A DNA stretch of 32,446 nt, from contig JADFUQ010000112.1 in assembly GCA_015222065.1 (NCBI GenBank), forward strand, positions 1 through 32,446, read 5' to 3'. Shown piece after piece: positions 16,308-23,839 of the stretch. The DNA is from Bacteroidota bacterium. GTDB taxonomy: Bacteria > Bacteroidota > Bacteroidia > Bacteroidales > VadinHA17. The position numbers were made by a program, and so were the translations under genes. How positions within the stretch are numbered: position 1 is the stretch's first letter; each line of letters starts with the position of its first letter. The notes beneath the pieces are model-generated. The model searched no databases, was not told where the DNA came from, and worked only from the letters and a program-made list of their open reading frames with translations.

Positions 16308-18428
16308 TTATCCCATACTCATTTCAAGCAACACTTTTGAACCGGGCGATATTTTAGTACCCGGTGCAATTGATTGTTTCCAAACTTTACCATATCCTTT
16401 TATTTCCACTTTCAAAGCCATATTCTCAAGAATATATAGAGCATCCCTAAGTCCCATCTCTTTAACATTCGGCATTATTCCCTTGCGTATATCCAGTGGT
16501 TTTATCATGATAGTTGAATCTTGCTTGACCGTTGCTACCCATTTCGATGAGATATTTTCATTTGTTGTCGCTATATTAAATCGTTCAAAAACCAACTTCA
16601 GATCTTCAAGATTACCGTGCTTTGAATATGGAGGGTCATATGCTTCAGGTATATTCAAATATTGTTGTTCGTCCCGAAACAGGCTGGTGGCATAAACTTT
16701 ATCCGCAATTTCCTTAAAAACAGGTCCTGCAACCAGATTTCCATAGTAGATTGAACTGGTAGGAGAATTAATAACAACAATGCAGGAATATTTTGGATTC
16801 TCTGCCGGAAAATATCCTACAAAAGAAGCCTGGTATGATACTTCTGATCCCTGCTTATAACCATATTTTTCATTTGCAATCTGTGCAGTTCCTGTTTTTC
16901 CTGCTATTTTAAAGTTATCATTCCGGAGATTCTTAGCTGTCCCATTTTCAACAACACCCTCGAGTATTTCGCGGGCTTTCCGAATAGTTTCACCAGAACA
17001 GATTGAAGGATTTAATACTTTAGTATCAAACTTTCGTATTTTTTCCCCGTGGTACCTTATCTCCCTGACAAAACCCGGTTTTACCATTTTGCCATTATTA
17101 GCAACTGCATTATAGAATGTAAGTATCTGTAACGGTGTCATTCTAACTTCATATCCATGAGAAATCATGGGAAGACTTAGCCCCGACCAATACTTATCTC
17201 CCGGATATTGAATATACGGGCTCCCTTCGCCCTTGATTTCAACGTTAAGTTTTTCATTAAGACGCATAGCATAAAGCCTGTTAATAAACTGTCTTTCATG
17301 GCCTTTATAATTTTCATTGATTATTTTTGACATCCCTACGTTTGAAGATAACTCAAAGACCTGTTTGACTGTTATTTTTCCATATCCTCCTTTTTTGGTA
17401 TCTCTTATAGTTTTGTCGTAATACTGTATCTTCCCATTGCCGGTATCAATGGTATCATCCAGACTAACCACTTTGTCTTCCAGGGCAACCATAAGCGCGG
17501 GAAGTTTAAAAGTTGATCCGGGTTCAGTACTTTCGCCGATCCCATAATTGTATAATTCACGATACCTGCCCTCCTTATCCTTCTCCAGATTAACTATTGC
17601 TTTTACCTCACCTGTATGAACTTCCATAAGAATAGCAGTGCCATGATGTGCATTATGCCTGGAAAGTTGTTTATACAGGGCATGCTCAGCCACATCCTGC
17701 AGATTTATATCAATAGTTGTTACTACCTCATTACCATCACGTGGTTCCACTTCATTGTTAGTATTCACAGGCATCCAAACATTACCCGAGAGACGTTGCA
17801 TCAACCTGACTCCAACCACCCCTGAAAGCTCATGATCATACGCTCCTTCAATGCCAACCACATTTCCTGATCTTCCCTTTGTCAGATACCCTATTGTTCT
17901 GGATGCAAGCCCTATATGAGGCAATATTCTTTTATTTTCCTGAACATAAATAAATCCTCCTTTATAACGGCCACGTCTGAACAGGGGAAAAGCTTTCATC
18001 TCTTTCAGTTCATTATAATTCACTCCTTTTTTCAGTAAATGATATCTCTCTCCATTTTGCCTGGCTCGAATAATTTCACGCTTATAGGCAGCTTTTGATC
18101 TATCATTGAATAGTTTTGAAAAACAGAATGCCAGAGAGTCTATTTTTTTCGTGAATATTTCATCCGACATAGCAGTACTCATCAAATCCATCCTAATCTC
18201 ATAATATGGAACAGAACTGGCAAGCAGGCGACCATCATCAGCAAGAATATCCCCACGATTAGGATCGATGGTAACGTACTTCATATTATGTTCTTCAGCT
18301 TTTTCCTCCCATTTGCTGCCTTCAACATAAATAAGGAAAAACAATTTGCCTATTATACCTAATGAAAGAATAAAAATGCCAAGGTACACTACACCTACTC
18401 TCCAAACGATATGTTTTTTCAATGACAT
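16308..18428 (-). CDS. ftsI: Septal class B penicillin-binding protein FtsI with PASTA domain
   Basis: Septal transpeptidase that cross-links new peptidoglycan with FtsW. The N-terminal membrane anchor is about residues 11-34, then a PBP dimer domain (DPNRGDILADDGRLLA). The transpeptidase domain has the active-site S305-T-F-K308, SSN (361-363) and KTGT (511-514). A single PASTA domain closes the protein (about residues 645-706, IMPNVKEMGLRDALYILE onward). At 706 residues it is longer than E. coli FtsI, largely because of PASTA, which is usual in this phylum. It begins 2 bp after the ftsL-like stop. The gene is also called pbpB or spoVD-like; the position supports ftsI. Confidence 0.95.
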   Translation of the reverse strand: MSLKKHIVWRVGVVYLGIFILSLGIIGKLFFLIYVEGSKWEEKAEEHNMKYVTIDPNRGDILADDGRLLASSVPYYEIRMDLMSTAMSDEIFTKKIDSLAFCFSKLFNDRSKAAYKREIIRARQNGERYHLLKKGVNYNELKEMKAFPLFRRGRYKGGFIYVQENKRILPHIGLASRTIGYLTKGRSGNVVGIEGAYDHELSGVVGVRLMQRLSGNVWMPVNTNNEVEPRDGNEVVTTIDINLQDVAEHALYKQLSRHNAHHGTAILMEVHTGEVKAIVNLEKDKEGRYRELYNYGIGESTEPGSTFKLPALMVALEDKVVSLDDTIDTGNGKIQYYDKTIRDTKKGGYGKITVKQVFELSSNVGMSKIINENYKGHERQFINRLYAMRLNEKLNVEIKGEGSPYIQYPGDKYWSGLSLPMISHGYEVRMTPLQILTFYNAVANNGKMVKPGFVREIRYHGEKIRKFDTKVLNPSICSGETIRKAREILEGVVENGTAKNLRNDNFKIAGKTGTAQIANEKYGYKQGSEVSYQASFVGYFPAENPKYSCIVVINSPTSSIYYGNLVAGPVFKEIADKVYATSLFRDEQQYLNIPEAYDPPYSKHGNLEDLKLVFERFNIATTNENISSKWVATVKQDSTIMIKPLDIRKGIMPNVKEMGLRDALYILENMALKVEIKGYGKVWKQSIAPGTKISPGSKVLLEMSMG

Positions 18429-18430
18429 TG

Positions 18431-18820
18431 TTATTGTTCCTTTTCCTTTTCTATAACTATTTTGCTTGGAGGCTCAACCAGTTCTTCCAATCCCAGTTTT
18501 TTCTCCTGAACCATTCTGGCAACTTCAGATTGTTTACTTATGTACATCAGATCGGCAGCCGTTGTTATTGATTCAAATCTTAGCTCTTTCACTTCACGCT
18601 GTATTTTCACAGTTTCTCTTACAACACGTTCGGCATGGTAGCGATTGGCTATATACAGAATTGCAAGAAAGGTGAGAAAAATAATAAAAGGGACCTGTGT
18701 AACTACCCAGTTTCTGGTTAATACCGAACCATCAATCATGCTTTTTACAGAGAATTTTTTTTCTTCCCTGTAATCAGCAGGTTCATCAATAAAATCAATA
18801 TTTTTTCTATCATCATTCAT
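18431..18820 (-). CDS. FtsL-like cell division protein
   Basis: A 129-residue bitopic protein: a charged cytoplasmic N-terminus, one membrane segment (about 39-59, VVTQVPFIIFLTFLAILYIA) and a following helical, probably coiled-coil stretch (60-105). This is the architecture of FtsL, which forms a complex with FtsQ and activates FtsI/FtsW. The sequence resembles the Bacteroidota FtsL-like family rather than classical FtsL. Its location between rsmH and ftsI is the ftsL position. The call rests on topology plus synteny. No separate ftsB is seen in the window. Confidence 0.85.
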   Translation of the reverse strand: MNDDRKNIDFIDEPADYREEKKFSVKSMIDGSVLTRNWVVTQVPFIIFLTFLAILYIANRYHAERVVRETVKIQREVKELRFESITTAADLMYISKQSEVARMVQEKKLGLEELVEPPSKIVIEKEKEQ

Positions 18821-18834
18821 ATTAACTCAAAAAC

Positions 18835-19731
18835 TCAAATTCTTTCAGCGATACGTAACTTTGCACTACGTGCTCTTTTATTCTTCAATATCTCGTTTTC
18901 ATCAGGTGTTATCACTTTTCGGTTAATTTGTTTAAATGGAACTTTAAAATTCCCATAGATATCTTTCTCTATGTTGCCGGTAAAATTGCCGGCCCTGATA
19001 AAATTCTTTACCAATCTGTCTTCAAGAGAATGATATGTAATTATGACCAGACGCGCACCAGTATCCATGATATCCACAGTTTGTTTTAACATTTGTTTAA
19101 GATTCTCCATTTCCCTGTTCACCTCTATCCTTAATGCCTGAAAAACTTTTGCCATAAATTTATTCTCTCCTTCACGACCAGTTAGCGGTTTCACCAAATT
19201 CACCAGATCAAAAACTCTTTCGATTTTTTTTGTTTTCCTGAATTCGTCAATCCTTCCGGCCAATTGACCTGATCTTCTGATCTCTCCATAATATCTGAAT
19301 ATCTCTGATAATTCCTCAACACTATATTCAGAAAGTATATCTATTGCGGTTTTTTTTGCTGCAGGATTCATTCTCATATCCAACATTGCATCATGGCGAA
19401 AAGAAAAGCCTCTTTCAGGAATATCTATCTGATGCGATGAGATACCCAGATCGGCTATTAATCCATCAATCCCGGGAACTCCATAGAATCGCAAATTGTT
19501 ACTTAAGAATCTGAAATTCTGTATCAGTAACTTAAATCTTTCATCCCTCAATGAATTAGCCATAGCATCAATATCAGCATCGAAAGCAACCAGGCGACCA
19601 TTCTTAAGATGACTTAGAATTTCTCTTGAATGTCCTCCGCCCCCAAAAGTTGCATCAACATAAATCCCGTCAGGTTTTATTTTCAATCCTTCAATGCTCT
19701 TATGTAAAAGAACCGGTATATGATATATCAT
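18835..19731 (-). CDS. rsmH: 16S rRNA (cytosine(1402)-N(4))-methyltransferase RsmH
   Basis: SAM-dependent methyltransferase (formerly MraW) that modifies C1402 of 16S rRNA in the decoding centre. The SAM-binding DATFGGGGHSREIL is at the N-terminus (26-39), with HIPVLL before it. GLIADLGISSHQID, ERGFSFRHDAMLDMRM, and the late LVIITYHSLEDRLVKNF and RARSAKLRIAE segments are all family hallmarks. At 298 residues it is full length. Its ATG overlaps the mraZ stop in an ATGA arrangement, indicating coupled translation. Confidence 0.97.
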   Translation of the reverse strand: MIYHIPVLLHKSIEGLKIKPDGIYVDATFGGGGHSREILSHLKNGRLVAFDADIDAMANSLRDERFKLLIQNFRFLSNNLRFYGVPGIDGLIADLGISSHQIDIPERGFSFRHDAMLDMRMNPAAKKTAIDILSEYSVEELSEIFRYYGEIRRSGQLAGRIDEFRKTKKIERVFDLVNLVKPLTGREGENKFMAKVFQALRIEVNREMENLKQMLKQTVDIMDTGARLVIITYHSLEDRLVKNFIRAGNFTGNIEKDIYGNFKVPFKQINRKVITPDENEILKNKRARSAKLRIAERI

Positions 19732-20198
19732 TCTTCTTCAGGATCAACAAGTGAACCGCCCATAAGTTTCTCTGCCAGAGCCGGAAAATCTTTTATCTCT
19801 CCACCAGATATTTCATAGCTTTCTCTGGACCAGATCTCAATTTTTCCGTATTGTCCCGCGAGTATTACTTCCTTTTTTATCCCCGCAAATTCCAGCAATC
19901 TTTTTGGGATCAACATACGGTTATTACTATCCGGAACAATTTCAGTCGTACCCCTGTAGAAATTTCTTAGAAACTTGCTTTGTTCCTTATTGTAGGGATT
20001 AATACGACTACGAATTAATTTATTCTGCCGTTCCCACTCGTCCATTGGATAGAGTACAAGACATTTCTCAAAAATATCTTTCTTTATCACGAATCTGTCC
20101 TGCAATATTTTTGACATATGCTTTTTAAAGGCAGATGGAATTAAAATCCTACCTTTGGAATCAACTTTGCACGTATGGTCACCAATGAATGTTGACAT
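19728..20198 (-). CDS. mraZ: Transcriptional regulator / division protein MraZ
   Basis: First gene of the dcw operon. Two tandem AbrB-like MraZ units are visible, with the DNA-contacting motifs DSKGRILIPSAF in the first half and DSNNRMLIPKRL in the second. In E. coli and Mycoplasma MraZ forms a ring and binds direct TGGGN repeats upstream of its own operon. Matching boxes exist here 38 bp before the ATG. The 156-residue length is normal. Autoregulation of the whole downstream cluster is the natural inference. The stop overlaps the rsmH start by 4 bp. Confidence 0.96.
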   Translation of the reverse strand: MSTFIGDHTCKVDSKGRILIPSAFKKHMSKILQDRFVIKKDIFEKCLVLYPMDEWERQNKLIRSRINPYNKEQSKFLRNFYRGTTEIVPDSNNRMLIPKRLLEFAGIKKEVILAGQYGKIEIWSRESYEISGGEIKDFPALAEKLMGGSLVDPEEE

Positions 20199-20235
20199 TT
20201 TACAGTATTAAAATTTGTAAAAATATACAATAATT

Positions 20236-20270
20236 TACCACAATTTACCACTTTTACCCATTTTTTCCCA
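20236..20270 (-). promoter_or_regulatory. MraZ operator: four TGG(G/T) boxes at 10-bp spacing
   Basis: Read on the minus strand the boxes are TGGGA (20270-20266), TGGGT (20260-20256), TGGTA (20250-20246) and TGGTA (20240-20236), each separated by exactly 5 bp. Known MraZ operators are direct TGGGN repeats with 5-6 bp spacers. The two boxes distal to mraZ match exactly and the two proximal ones carry T at the fourth position. A near-match to the -7 promoter element (TATATTTT, 20227-20220) lies between the boxes and the start codon. Confidence 0.85.
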
Positions 20271-20429
20271 CTTTGTTAATAACTTTCGTCAAAATTTCCC
20301 ATTTTTTATGAATTATTGAGGTTTAATGAGTACTAATCAGTTGGTTTATTCCCTTTAAAAAGAGATTTACAAGAAAATTAGTAACTAATCAGCCGGCAGT
20401 CAACAGTCCCGTTTACAATTCTCTCATCA

Positions 20430-20448
20430 TAATTTTGCAATATTTTTG
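20430..20448 (+). promoter_or_regulatory. Candidate -7 elements for the glsA-like gene
   Basis: Two overlapping-range matches to TAnnTTTG occur: TAATTTTG (20430-20437) and TATTTTTG (20441-20448), 65-75 bp before the ATG at 20513. Neither has a convincing -33 TTG at 19-21 bp, so this is tentative. Confidence 0.3.
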
Positions 20449-20512
20449 CATATTTTTACACTCTTTAACCCTTTACTCATATAGCATGACCAATAGGAAA
20501 TAAAATTCAAAA

Positions 20513-21361
20513 ATGAAAAATGAAGAAAAACGAACTGAGGCGTTTTATATTGATATTGAGAAGGTAATTTCAGATAAAAATCCACGGTTACTTAAATTGT
20601 TACCTGCATTTCTGATCCGGTATCTGAAAAAGATCATCCATCAGGATGAGCTTAATGAATTCCTTAAATTATATGGAGATTTGCCGGGTCTTGATTTTAT
20701 CCATGAGGGTTTAAAATACATGGAAACAAAATATAAAGTGAAAGGATTGGAAAATTTACCTAAGGAAGGACGGTATTTATTTGCATCGAATCATCCATTG
20801 GGGGGACTTGACGGGTTAGTTTTCATCCACGAAGTAGGCAAAATCTGGCCCCGGCTAAAATTTCCCGTCAATGATCTTTTAATGAATATAAAGAATCTTG
20901 ATCCCATTTTCCTTCCTATAAATAAACATGGAAAACAGGATAAGCAAGCTGTTATACAAATTGAAAAATCATACGCTTCAGATGATCAAATCCTCTATTT
21001 CCCTGCAGGTTTATGTTCCAGAAAAAAGAAAGGGAAAATTGAAGACCTTGAATGGAAAAAGCATTTTATTACCAAAGCCGTAAAACATAAGAGGGATATT
21101 GTCCCCGTGCATTTCACAGGCCGCAATTCCAATTTCTTTTATAATCTTGCCAACCTTAGGGTTTTGCTGGGAATAAAAGCCAATATTGAAATGATTTACC
21201 TGGCTGATGAAATGTTTAAACAAAAAAATAAGAAAATCACTGTCAGGTTTGGGGAACCAATATCATACAGAATGTTTGACAAAACATTATCCCCTCAAGC
21301 ATGGGCGGTTAAGGTAAAAAAGATCGTGTATTCTCTTGGTGAAGGAAATGACACATTCTAA
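20513..21361 (+). CDS. PlsC-like 1-acyl-glycerol-type acyltransferase, GlsA-like
   Basis: A 282-residue glycerolipid-type acyltransferase. The catalytic block reads NHPLGGLDG (93-101), with H94 and D100 corresponding to the HX4D motif but spaced by five residues. FPAGLCSR (163-170) stands where plant and bacterial PlsC proteins have FPEGTRS. IVPVHFTGRNS is a further family segment. This variant is characteristic of the hemolysin-associated acyltransferases of Bacteroidota. In Bacteroides thetaiotaomicron the O-acyltransferase GlsA and the N-acyltransferase GlsB together make glycine lipids. The GNAT-type gene that follows here fits that pairing. GlsA is inferred from that pairing and not from a database comparison. 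The gene is divergent from mraZ. Confidence 0.75.
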   Translation: MKNEEKRTEAFYIDIEKVISDKNPRLLKLLPAFLIRYLKKIIHQDELNEFLKLYGDLPGLDFIHEGLKYMETKYKVKGLENLPKEGRYLFASNHPLGGLDGLVFIHEVGKIWPRLKFPVNDLLMNIKNLDPIFLPINKHGKQDKQAVIQIEKSYASDDQILYFPAGLCSRKKKGKIEDLEWKKHFITKAVKHKRDIVPVHFTGRNSNFFYNLANLRVLLGIKANIEMIYLADEMFKQKNKKITVRFGEPISYRMFDKTLSPQAWAVKVKKIVYSLGEGNDTF

Positions 21362-21392
21362 CAACCTAAAGTTAAGTGTTATAAGTTATTGT

Positions 21393-21416
21393 TGCTTTTA
21401 GCTATTAGCTGTTAGC
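21393..21416. repeat. Heptamer repeat AGCT(R)TT
   Basis: GCTTTT, AGCTATT, AGCTGTT, AGC in 7-nt register. The same word occurs in arrays at 26297-26331 and, inverted, at 26729-26763. Confidence 0.75.
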
Positions 21417-21600
21417 AAGTTAACACGCTTTTTCATTAATCCAATCTTCTCCTGTAAAATAATGACTTCGTCATTTCGCCTGCGAATTATACTGGGCTTA
21501 CACGAAGCTTGTTTTAGTTAAGTTGTTAAATGGTTGAATGCCTCTTCACACTGCAACATTGCATCACCGCAACACTACATCACAATTTTTTTTTCTGCTA

Positions 21601-21853
21601 TTCCATCTTTCCACTATTCCATTATTCCACTATTCCATCTTTCCATTATTCCAACATTCCATTATTCCAACATTCCATTCTTCCATCTTTCCACTATTCC
21701 ATCTTTCCATTATTCCAACATTCCATTCTTCCATCTTTCCATCTTTCCACTATTCCATTATTCCACTATTCCACTATTCCATTATTCCACTATTCCATTA
21801 TTCCATTCTTCCATCTTTCCACTATTCCATCATTCCATCTTTCCACTATTCCA
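21601..21853. repeat. 31-copy octamer tandem array, TTCCA + 3 variable bases
   Basis: Thirty-one full 8-nt units plus a terminal TTCCA run without a single register slip. The first five bases are TTCCA in every unit. The last three are drawn from a small set: TCT, CTA, TTA, ACA, TTC and TCA. Units 8-11 and 14-17 carry the same order of variants (TTA, ACA, TTC, TCT), suggesting a block duplication. All three forward frames stay open through the array simply because an 8-nt period without stops repeats in every frame. Confidence 0.97.
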
Positions 21854-21929
21854 AAATAACCAACTCAGCCTTACTTATTCTACATTTTATCTGTATCTTT
21901 ACTTTCCAATAAAATAATTGATTATTTCA

Positions 21930-22877
21930 ATGGAAGCTATTACTCGATCCGTACCACGGGAAAAACTAATAAAAGAGCTTACCTCTGAACGGTTTATCCG
22001 TAAAACCAATTACGGTGACAATGAAGTTTATATTTTCACACATCATGACTCACCAATGCTTATGCAGGAGGTTGGCAGGTTAAGGGAAATGGCTTTCAGA
22101 CTTGCGGGAGGAGGTACAGGGGAAAAAATTGATATTGATGAAATGGACACCCGGGAAGATCCATATCAGCAATTAATTGTCTGGAATCCGGAAGATCAGG
22201 AGATATTAGGGGGTTATCGTTTTTATAAATGCATAGATGCGAAAAAGAATGATTTTGATATTGATAAATTATCAACATCTCATTATTTCAATTTCTCTGA
22301 AAAATTCATTAAAGAGTATCTTCCTCACATGATTGAACTGGGTCGTTCCTTTGTGCAACCTTTTTCTACTTCCGGTAAAAGAAGAAAAAGCTTATTTGCT
22401 CTTGACAATCTCTGGGATGGTTTAGGAGCACTTGTAATTGACAACCCCGGAATGCGTTATTTCTTCGGAAAAGTAACCATGTATCCGCATTTCGACAGGT
22501 TTGCAAGGGATATGATCTTGTATTTCCTCTACAAATACTTTGGAGATCCTGAAAAACTGGCAACTCCTATAGATCCTATGCCTCTTGACCTGGAAAGAGA
22601 GGAGATCACTTCTATATTGACCGGCAAAGATTATATCGAAGATTACAAGTTACTTTCCCAACATGTTCGAAAATTGGGTGAAAATGTCCCGCCTTTAATT
22701 AACTCTTATATGAACCTATCTCCAACAATGAAGACCTTTGGTACTATTATCAATAATGATTTTGGCAATGTAGAGGAAACCGGGATAATGATCACGCTCA
22801 AAGACATGTATATCTCGAAAGTGAACAGGCATCTGGCTTCTTACCGGGAAGATTACCAGTTACCTTCGCATGAATAA
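21930..22877 (+). CDS. GNAT-type N-acyltransferase, GlsB-like
   Basis: A protein of 315 residues from the ATG at 21930; a TTG 12 bp upstream would add four residues. It has the look of the OlsB/hemolysin-type GNAT acyltransferases: an N-terminal region with EVGRLREMAFR, then LIVWNPEDQEILGGYRFY and ELGRSFVQP, which correspond to the acyl-donor fold of this group. In Bacteroides the related GlsB N-acylates glycine, the first step of glycine lipid formation, and GlsA adds the second acyl chain. Its neighbour upstream is a GlsA-like enzyme on the same strand, but a 568 bp repeat-rich gap separates them, so cotranscription is uncertain. The alternative is N-acylation of another amino acid such as ornithine or serine. 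Confidence 0.72.
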   Translation: MEAITRSVPREKLIKELTSERFIRKTNYGDNEVYIFTHHDSPMLMQEVGRLREMAFRLAGGGTGEKIDIDEMDTREDPYQQLIVWNPEDQEILGGYRFYKCIDAKKNDFDIDKLSTSHYFNFSEKFIKEYLPHMIELGRSFVQPFSTSGKRRKSLFALDNLWDGLGALVIDNPGMRYFFGKVTMYPHFDRFARDMILYFLYKYFGDPEKLATPIDPMPLDLEREEITSILTGKDYIEDYKLLSQHVRKLGENVPPLINSYMNLSPTMKTFGTIINNDFGNVEETGIMITLKDMYISKVNRHLASYREDYQLPSHE

Positions 22878-22883
22878 CACCTA

Positions 22884-22930
22884 CTGGTTGCTGGTTGCTG
22901 GTTACTGGTTACTGGTTACTGGTTACTGGT
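22884..22930. repeat. Heptamer tandem repeat CTGGTT(R)
   Basis: CTGGTTG twice, CTGGTTA four times and a partial CTGGT, in strict 7-nt register. It starts 6 bp after the stop of the glsB-like gene. The same word occurs inverted at 4279-4310. Confidence 0.95.
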
Positions 22931-22935
22931 CTGAC

Positions 22936-23054
22936 CTTGAACTTTGAACCTTGAACTCTTTTCTTCTCTCATCTCTCATCTCTCATCTCTTTCTTCCTCT
23001 TCCTACTCAACTTACTCAACTACTCAAACATTCTTCAAACCTCAAACCTCAAAC
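22936..23054. repeat. Series of short heptamer arrays
   Basis: Three different words follow one another: YTTGAAC three times (22936-22956), CTCTCAT three times (22966-22986), ACTCAAC-type copies with 8-9 nt spacing (about 23004-23028) and YTCAAAC three times (23034-23054). All except the third hold an exact 7-nt period. None looks coding. Confidence 0.8.
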
Positions 23055-23118
23055 AATATTATAACTTTCTCTTTTCCCTTCATTCAATATTTTCATAATT
23101 AAAAAAAATAAGAAATAC

Positions 23119-23148
23119 TTGATAAATAAAAAACTTATTATACATTTG
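23119..23148 (+). promoter_or_regulatory. tetR-operon promoter
   Basis: TTG at 23119-23121, a spacer of exactly 19 bp, and TACATTTG at 23141-23148. This fits the Bacteroidota primary-sigma consensus (-33 TTG, N19, -7 TAnnTTTG) without mismatch. The start codon of tetR is 52 bp further on. Confidence 0.8.
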
Positions 23149-23156
23149 CATAAAAT

Positions 23157-23171
23157 ATGACTACTGGTCAT
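23157..23171. promoter_or_regulatory. TetR-type operator
   Basis: ATGAC-TACTG-GTCAT is a 15-bp palindrome with one imperfect pair. It sits immediately downstream of the -7 element, at the expected transcription start. The position fits repression of the tetR-tolC-hlyD-RND operon by its own TetR protein; that is an inference from placement and symmetry. Confidence 0.65.
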
Positions 23172-23199
23172 GTATTAAACTAACGTATATTATATTGTT

Positions 23200-23832
23200 A
23201 TGGGTATATCGGAACGTAAAGAACGGGAAAAAGAGCAACGCAGAAATGATATCGTTGATGCTGCAGAAAAAGTATTCTTTAAAAAAGGATTAAACAATTC
23301 AACAATGGATGAAGTCGCCGAAGAAGCCGAGCTTAGTAAAGGTACTTTGTATTTATATTTTAAAAGCAAGGAGGAAATTCATTTTGAAATTAAATCAAGA
23401 GCTTTAATTATTTTAAAAAAAATGTTTCATAAATCTATTTCTGAGAATAAAACCGGTTTTGAGAATTGTGCGGAAATTGGCAAAGCTTACGTGGACTTTG
23501 TAAAAAAACATAGCAACTATTACAAAGCAATAATACATTTCGAAAGTAGCGATTGTAGTATTTGTGAATTTCGAGACAAATGCGAGGATTTTTTCAAGGA
23601 AGATAATCCATTGGAATTTTTCGTACAAATAATTAGCAAGGGAATAGCAGATGGTACAATTAGAAGCGACATTTCTGCAAATGTTCTGGCACAAACGCTT
23701 TGGGCTCAAACTAATGGGATCCTTCAGTTCGTTTCAACTAAACAAAAAATAATTGAATTTGCCGGTGTGAAAGCAGAAGATATTATTAACAGCCAGTTTG
23801 AAATTATAAAAAAAGGAATAAAGAATAAATAA
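23200..23832 (+). CDS. TetR/AcrR-family transcriptional regulator
   Basis: A 210-residue repressor. The N-terminal helix-turn-helix is clear: RRNDIVDAAEKVFFKKG (14-30), then STMDEVAEEAELSKGTLYLYF (34-54), followed by the KSKEEI segment that links to the ligand domain. The C-terminal helical domain contains an unusual cysteine group C119-x2-C122-x5-C128, which might bind a metal or respond to thiol stress. It is the first gene of the efflux operon. The near-palindromic operator at the transcription start suggests it represses itself and the genes that follow. tolC starts 7 bp after its stop. The inducer is unknown. Confidence 0.9.
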   Translation: MGISERKEREKEQRRNDIVDAAEKVFFKKGLNNSTMDEVAEEAELSKGTLYLYFKSKEEIHFEIKSRALIILKKMFHKSISENKTGFENCAEIGKAYVDFVKKHSNYYKAIIHFESSDCSICEFRDKCEDFFKEDNPLEFFVQIISKGIADGTIRSDISANVLAQTLWAQTNGILQFVSTKQKIIEFAGVKAEDIINSQFEIIKKGIKNK

Positions 23833-23839
23833 TTGAAAC

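Larger units (their letters stand above)
21362..21929. other. Repeat-filled gap between the glsA- and glsB-like genes
   Basis: The gap is 568 bp and non-coding. It contains AGCTATT/AGCTGTT heptamers (21393-21416), a small perfect hairpin AATGAC-TTC-GTCATT (21461-21475) and then the large TTCCA octamer array (21601-21853). About 75 AT-rich bases separate the array from the next gene. Confidence 0.7.
22878..23118. other. Low-complexity gap before the tetR promoter
   Basis: Apart from the repeat arrays described separately (22884-23054), nothing coding is seen. The last stretch (23055-23118) is AT-rich and leads into the tetR promoter. Confidence 0.6.

Noticed and set aside
4376..20198. Missing murF, ddl and ftsB as a sign of a damaged cluster
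   Set aside because: Bacteroidota dcw clusters usually lack these genes at this place, so their absence is normal.
21461..21475. Terminator after the glsA-like gene
   Set aside because: The hairpin AATGAC-TTC-GTCATT is perfect but short, lies 100 bp beyond the stop and has no T-run.
21601..21853. CRISPR array
   Set aside because: The unit is 8 nt with no unique spacers, and no cas gene is near.
21530..21917. Three overlapping open frames of about 110-127 residues with FHYSTIPL-type repeats
   Set aside because: They are the octamer array read in its three frames; an 8-nt period without stops is open in every frame. No start signal or non-repeat domain supports translation.
21918..22877. Start of the GNAT gene at TTG 21918
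   Set aside because: An ATG four codons later is the more ordinary choice. The difference does not affect the domain.
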